Below, piece by piece: positions 60,541-64,000 of a DNA stretch of 64,000 nt (positions within the stretch are counted from its first letter, which is position 1; each line of letters begins with the position of its first letter). A program made the position numbers and the translations under genes. The stretch comes from Kushneria phosphatilytica (GTDB lineage: Bacteria > Pseudomonadota > Gammaproteobacteria > Pseudomonadales > Halomonadaceae), in NCBI RefSeq assembly GCF_008247605.1, contig NZ_CP043420.1:186001-250000 (forward strand). The letters run 5' to 3'. The notes under the pieces were generated by a model that saw only the letters and a list, made by a program, of their open reading frames with translations, ran no database searches and was not told where the DNA came from.

Positions 60541-61338
60541 TTACTGCTTCGCTTGTGGCGGGGTCGAAAGGTCGTAATCGAAATACTGATGCATCAGCTT
60601 GTCGAAGGTGCCATCGGCGTAGACATCGCGAATCGCCTGATTGAATTTTGCTGCCAGATCCTTGTCGCGTGGACGGAAGGCCATTGCGGCACCACGACCG
60701 AAGATCGAGGTGGGCGTCTTGATGGACGGTCCGACCTGCTTGAAGGGGGCGTCATCGCCGCGGAAATCGAAATTGGCAATCGCCAGCGGGAAGTCCTCGA
60801 AGGCCAGATCGATTCGCCCGGTCTTGAGATCGTTGTCGACATCCTCCGATGAGCTGTAGCGGCGGATATCGAGCACATCGCCATACTCCTGGGTCACGTA
60901 GACATCACGGATCGAGCCGCGTTGCACGCCGACTGATAGCCCTTTCAGCGAGGCCTTGTCGCTGATGTCGATATCGCTGTCACGCGGGGCAATCCAGACA
61001 CTGGGCGTGTTGTAGTAGGGAATCGAGAACAGCACCTGGCGCTCGCGCTCCGGCGTAATCGCCATCGACGAAAGAATGGCGTCATACTTGCGCGCCAGCA
61101 GGCCGGGAATGATGCCATCCCAGGATTGCTCGACCCACTTGCAGTTGAGCTCGGCGTGCTCACAAAGTGCATTGCCGAGATCGATTTCAAAGCCCTTCAG
61201 CTGGCCATCCGGAGCGCGCTCGACAAAGGGTTTGTAGGGCACATCAATGGCGAGTCTGACGGTATCGGGGATGCGGGCCAGAGCCACTGTCGGCAGCATC
61301 ATGGCGGTGATCAGTGTCGCGGTAAGAAGGCGTTTCAT
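60541..61338 (-). CDS. polar amino-acid ABC transporter substrate-binding protein, orphan
   Basis: A 265-residue periplasmic protein of the ArgT/HisJ family. After signal peptide MKRLLTATLITAMMLPTVAL come VRLAIDVPYKPFVERAPDG, KGFEIDLGNALCEHAELNC (with the conserved two Cys), AILSSMAITPERERQVLFS and GVQRGSIRDVYV. It binds basic or other polar amino acids. No permease or ATPase gene lies next to it, so it must use another transporter's subunits. It leads a minus-strand run with an aspartoacylase-family gene and two AAG genes. Confidence 0.85.
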   Translation of the reverse strand: MKRLLTATLITAMMLPTVALARIPDTVRLAIDVPYKPFVERAPDGQLKGFEIDLGNALCEHAELNCKWVEQSWDGIIPGLLARKYDAILSSMAITPERERQVLFSIPYYNTPSVWIAPRDSDIDISDKASLKGLSVGVQRGSIRDVYVTQEYGDVLDIRRYSSSEDVDNDLKTGRIDLAFEDFPLAIANFDFRGDDAPFKQVGPSIKTPTSIFGRGAAMAFRPRDKDLAAKFNQAIRDVYADGTFDKLMHQYFDYDLSTPPQAKQ

Positions 61339-61496
61339 CGGGGTTCCTTGTTATGGGATCAACCTGCGTTGCGTGTCGTTGGCTTTCGTCAGCAGGACAA
61401 AAGGAACGAGGGCAGATCGCCATCCTCGCCCAGTGGGCCGGCTTTTTCCAGAGCGGGCAATGGCCGGCTTAGTGAAGCGTTGTGTGATGCTGTAGC

Positions 61497-62945
61497 ATGT
61501 CCGACCAGAAGAGACGAACGCCCGGCGGAGCGTCCATGATCCCGTTTTTCACCGACACATCCGATGATGACAGCGCCCGGGGCTACGGTCGGCGGGGCGC
61601 CTGTCCGACACTGAGTGCGCCGATGGCAACCGGTGACGGCTATCTGGCCCGTCTGCCGCCGCTGCCACGCGGGCTCGACGTGGAGGAGACGCTCGTGCTG
61701 TGTGAAGCTGCCGAGCGGCTGGGTAATGGCATTATCGAGTTGACCCGACGCGGCAATCTGCAGCTGCGTGGTCTGACGGCGTTGACGGTGGGGCGGTTGC
61801 CCCGTGAACTGATGGGGCCCTCCGGCCACGCCTCGGCCTCGAGGCTGGGGCCCGAGCTGCTCGATCAGCGCGTGCCGGCGATCACGCTCGATCCGCTGAT
61901 GAATCGTGATGGGGCGCTTGATGACACTGATCGGGCTGTGGTGGTTCGGCTGCGTGAGCGACTGCTGGCGGCCGGTGTTGAAGGTCTGGCGCCCAAGCTG
62001 GCGGTGGTGATTGATGCCGGTGGCGAGTGGGCCGGGCTGGATCAGCTGAGCGCTGATCTGCGTATTCGCCTGGCGCGTGACAGTGACGGCGAGCGACGCG
62101 GTTGGCTGGGCCTGGCCGGTGAGGCTTCAAGCGTGACCTGGCTGGGCGATATCGGTCTGGCACGACTGGCCGAAAGCGCCGAGGCGTTGCTCGAGGCGGT
62201 GGCTGCCTGTGGCACACAGGCCCGTGGCCGCGATCTGCTGGACCGATGCGCACCGCTACAGCTGTGTGACGTGCTGGGGTTGCGTCCGGCCATTGCCTGG
62301 GTGCGGGCGCAGCCGTCTGCGCGCCCCGTGGCGATGGCTGATCATCATCAGCTCGAGATTCACTGGCCGTTCGGTCAGATCGAGGCGACCACGCTACTAC
62401 AGCTGACCCGGGCCGCGCGGCAGTGTGGTGCCGACACCTTTGCCCCGGCGCCGGGACGGCGCTGGCGGGTGGCGGGTAACGGCTCGCTGGATGTGGCGAC
62501 GCTCGCCCGCCGGGCCCGGGCCCTGGGGCTGATTGTCGATCCCGACGATCCGCGTCTGGTACTGGAAACCTGCGTGGGGGCTGCCGGCTGCGCCAGCGGG
62601 CATCTGATGACCCGGTCGCTGGCAGCGGATATTGCCACAGCCGCCGCGCCACTGTGTGATGGCAGCGTCTCACTGCATCTGTCCGGCTGTGCCAAGGGAT
62701 GTGCGCGGCCGACTCCGGCAACACTGACGCTGACCGGTACTCCCGATGGGGTGACGCTGGGGCTGGAAGCTCGCGCCGATGATTCGGGCCGGCTCGTGGT
62801 GTTGGCGTCCGAGCGGCTGCCGCAGGCAATGGCGCAGCTGGCCGAGCGGGTACAGCGGCGGCATCTTCATGGCGAAACCATGCGTGAAACGCTGGTGCGA
62901 CTGGGTGAGGCACGGTTGGCAAGGTGGCTTTCGCAAGCCGATTGA
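61497..62945 (+). CDS. cobG: precorrin-3B synthase
   Basis: A 482-residue protein of the nitrite/sulfite reductase family. It oxidises precorrin-3A with oxygen in the aerobic cobalamin route. The Fe-S/sirohaem-type Cys set is ETCVGAAGCASG near 361-372 and SGCAKGCARP near 400; RRGNLQLRGL near 83-92 is also typical. It heads the cob operon with cobH and cobI. No cobalamin riboswitch is recognisable in the 158 bases upstream. Confidence 0.85.
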   Translation: MSDQKRRTPGGASMIPFFTDTSDDDSARGYGRRGACPTLSAPMATGDGYLARLPPLPRGLDVEETLVLCEAAERLGNGIIELTRRGNLQLRGLTALTVGRLPRELMGPSGHASASRLGPELLDQRVPAITLDPLMNRDGALDDTDRAVVVRLRERLLAAGVEGLAPKLAVVIDAGGEWAGLDQLSADLRIRLARDSDGERRGWLGLAGEASSVTWLGDIGLARLAESAEALLEAVAACGTQARGRDLLDRCAPLQLCDVLGLRPAIAWVRAQPSARPVAMADHHQLEIHWPFGQIEATTLLQLTRAARQCGADTFAPAPGRRWRVAGNGSLDVATLARRARALGLIVDPDDPRLVLETCVGAAGCASGHLMTRSLAADIATAAAPLCDGSVSLHLSGCAKGCARPTPATLTLTGTPDGVTLGLEARADDSGRLVVLASERLPQAMAQLAERVQRRHLHGETMRETLVRLGEARLARWLSQAD

Positions 62946-62990
62946 ACAATGACAGCTCCGCATGGCGGACAGTAGACAGGGCAGGGGCGC

Positions 62991-63641
62991 ATGACGCAGA
63001 GCCTGAACGGTGAGTTCGATTACATCCGCGACGGGCGTGAGATCTACCGTCGTTCGTTCGCGATCATTCGCGAGGAGGCGGATCTCGAGCGCTTCAGCGC
63101 GCCCGAGGCCGAGATTGCCATTCGCATGATCCACGCCTGTGGGCTGGTTGAACTGGCCGGGCACATCGAGTTCGGTGGTGATGCAGCGGTCGTGGGGCGT
63201 CGCGTACTGCAAAGCGGTATGCCGATCCTGTGCGATGCCGAAATGGTGGATCGCGGTATTACCCGCAAGCGGTTGCCGGCCGACAACCCGGTTGTCTGCA
63301 CGCTGCGCGACGAGCGCACACCCCAACTGGCGGCCGAGCTTGGCAATACGCGCTCGGCAGCGGCGCTGGAATTGTGGGGCATGCAGCTGGCCGGTGCCGT
63401 GGTAGTGATCGGCAATGCCCCAACCGCCCTGTTTCATCTGCTCGAGCGGCTTGAACAGGGGGCTCTGCCACGCCCTGCGCTGATTGTCGGCGTGCCGGTG
63501 GGGTTTGTGGGGGCTCGCGAGTCGAAGCAGGCCCTGGCCGAGAGCCAGCTGGGCATTCCCTTTATTACGGTGCACGGGCGTATGGGGGGCAGCGCCATCG
63601 CATCGGCCACTGTCAATGCTCTGGCGAGTGCGGCGTTATGA
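62991..63641 (+). CDS. cobH: precorrin-8X methylmutase
   Basis: A 216-residue enzyme that moves a methyl group from C-11 to C-12 to give hydrogenobyrinate. The N-terminal YIRDGREIYRRSFAIIREEA, the catalytic His in RMIHACG near 43-49 and GNAPTALFHLLE near 142 are diagnostic. Its stop overlaps the cobI start by four bases. Confidence 0.92.
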   Translation: MTQSLNGEFDYIRDGREIYRRSFAIIREEADLERFSAPEAEIAIRMIHACGLVELAGHIEFGGDAAVVGRRVLQSGMPILCDAEMVDRGITRKRLPADNPVVCTLRDERTPQLAAELGNTRSAAALELWGMQLAGAVVVIGNAPTALFHLLERLEQGALPRPALIVGVPVGFVGARESKQALAESQLGIPFITVHGRMGGSAIASATVNALASAAL

Positions 63642-64000
63642 AACCGCTGACCGAGGCCGCCATTCCGAGTGGCGTTCGTCATCCCGAGGGGACGACAGGC
63701 CGGTTATTCGGCGTGGGCACCGGTCCGGGTGACCCGGAGCTGCTGACCCTCAAGGCCGTACGCGTGATCGAGCAGGCCGATGTAGTGGCCTGGTTTGCCA
63801 AGGCGGGCAATGTCAGCAATGCGCGCCGGGTGGTGGCCGAGCAGCTGCGCCCCGGTCAGCCCGAGCTGGCACTCTATTATCCGGTGACCACCGAACTGCC
63901 GCGTCATTCGAGCGCCTATCGTGATGCCATTACCGCCTTCTATGACGAGAGTGCCGTGCGTATCGCCGAGCATCTCGAACGCGGTGAGCAGGTTGCCGTG
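63638..64000 (+). CDS. cobI: precorrin-2 C20-methyltransferase, 3' end outside window
   Basis: The first 121 codons of an S-adenosylmethionine-dependent tetrapyrrole methylase; the frame runs off the window end. LFGVGTGPGDPELLTLKAVR (about 23-42) is the SAM-binding loop and ADVVAWFAKAGNVSNARRV follows. It methylates precorrin-2 at C-20. The start overlaps the cobH stop (ATGA). Gene order cobG-cobH-cobI is that of aerobic cobalamin clusters. Confidence 0.85.
   Translation, partial: MKPLTEAAIPSGVRHPEGTTGRLFGVGTGPGDPELLTLKAVRVIEQADVVAWFAKAGNVSNARRVVAEQLRPGQPELALYYPVTTELPRHSSAYRDAITAFYDESAVRIAEHLERGEQVAV

Noticed and set aside
61339..61496. Cobalamin riboswitch before cobG
   Set aside because: No B12-box-like sequence or expected stem pattern could be recognised in this short gap.

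Overview
The window (about 60% GC over most of its length) reads like the chromosome of a gamma-proteobacterium of the Halomonas/Kushneria type. This rests on the close fit of the glucose ABC transporter to pseudomonad GtsABC, a TmcA tRNA acetyltransferase, CobG-type aerobic cobalamin synthesis, a TRAP-TAXI transporter, a Tpd/FTR1 iron operon and sigma-28-type chemoreceptor promoters. The assignment is inference. I saw no rRNA, tRNA, prophage or complete insertion sequence.

Layout. 0-3.6 kb: end of a DUF2780 protein, an alpha/beta hydrolase lacking its nucleophile Ser, an orphan ParA, and a low-GC islet with a pentapeptide-repeat protein and a gene remnant. 3.6-7.9 kb: glucose-type ABC importer. 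8-10 kb: a large secreted PDZ protein. 10.2-15 kb: two tandem outer-membrane barrel paralogues, a PstS-like binding protein and a membrane diguanylate cyclase. 15-23.8 kb: TRAP-TAXI transporter, CocE hydrolase and ATP-grasp ligase on the minus strand, with a divergent M20-family protein that has lost catalytic residues. 24-28.3 kb: gluconate/idonate uptake and oxidation operon behind a GntR-like operator. 28.4-30 kb: small secreted protein and AEC transporter. 30.1-35.7 kb: three tandem chemoreceptors, each with a sigma-28-like promoter and a WESF tail. 35.74-35.89 kb: an orphan three-repeat type I-F CRISPR mini-array with no cas genes. 36-39.2 kb: a small trimeric autotransporter, an 870-base AT-rich gap and a TupA-like ATP-grasp protein. 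39.2-42.5 kb: Fur-boxed iron uptake operon. 42.6-44.9 kb: PilZ/HD-GYP protein and a small secreted protein. 45-51.8 kb: tmcA, pepD, an oversized FlhF and a co-translated partner. 52-55.3 kb: AaeAB/DUF1656-type efflux system. 55.4-58 kb: low-GC stretch with a polyprenyl-phosphate sugar transferase and a MITE-like element. 58.1-61.3 kb: two tandem alkyladenine glycosylases, an aspartoacylase-family enzyme and an orphan amino-acid binding protein. 61.5-64 kb: cobG-cobH-cobI, the last cut by the window end.

How the genes fit together. Many serve the switch between motility and surface life: three receptors, FlhF, a diguanylate cyclase, a PilZ/HD-GYP protein, an adhesin and an exopolysaccharide initiator. 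The rest is mostly nutrient capture (sugars, sugar acids, TRAP substrate, iron) and cofactor synthesis. The items most worth a second look are the cas-less I-F mini-array, the M20 pseudoenzyme next to an ATP-grasp/CocE/TRAP cluster, the duplicated barrel plus binding protein plus cyclase operon, and the FlhF with an extra domain of about 370 residues.
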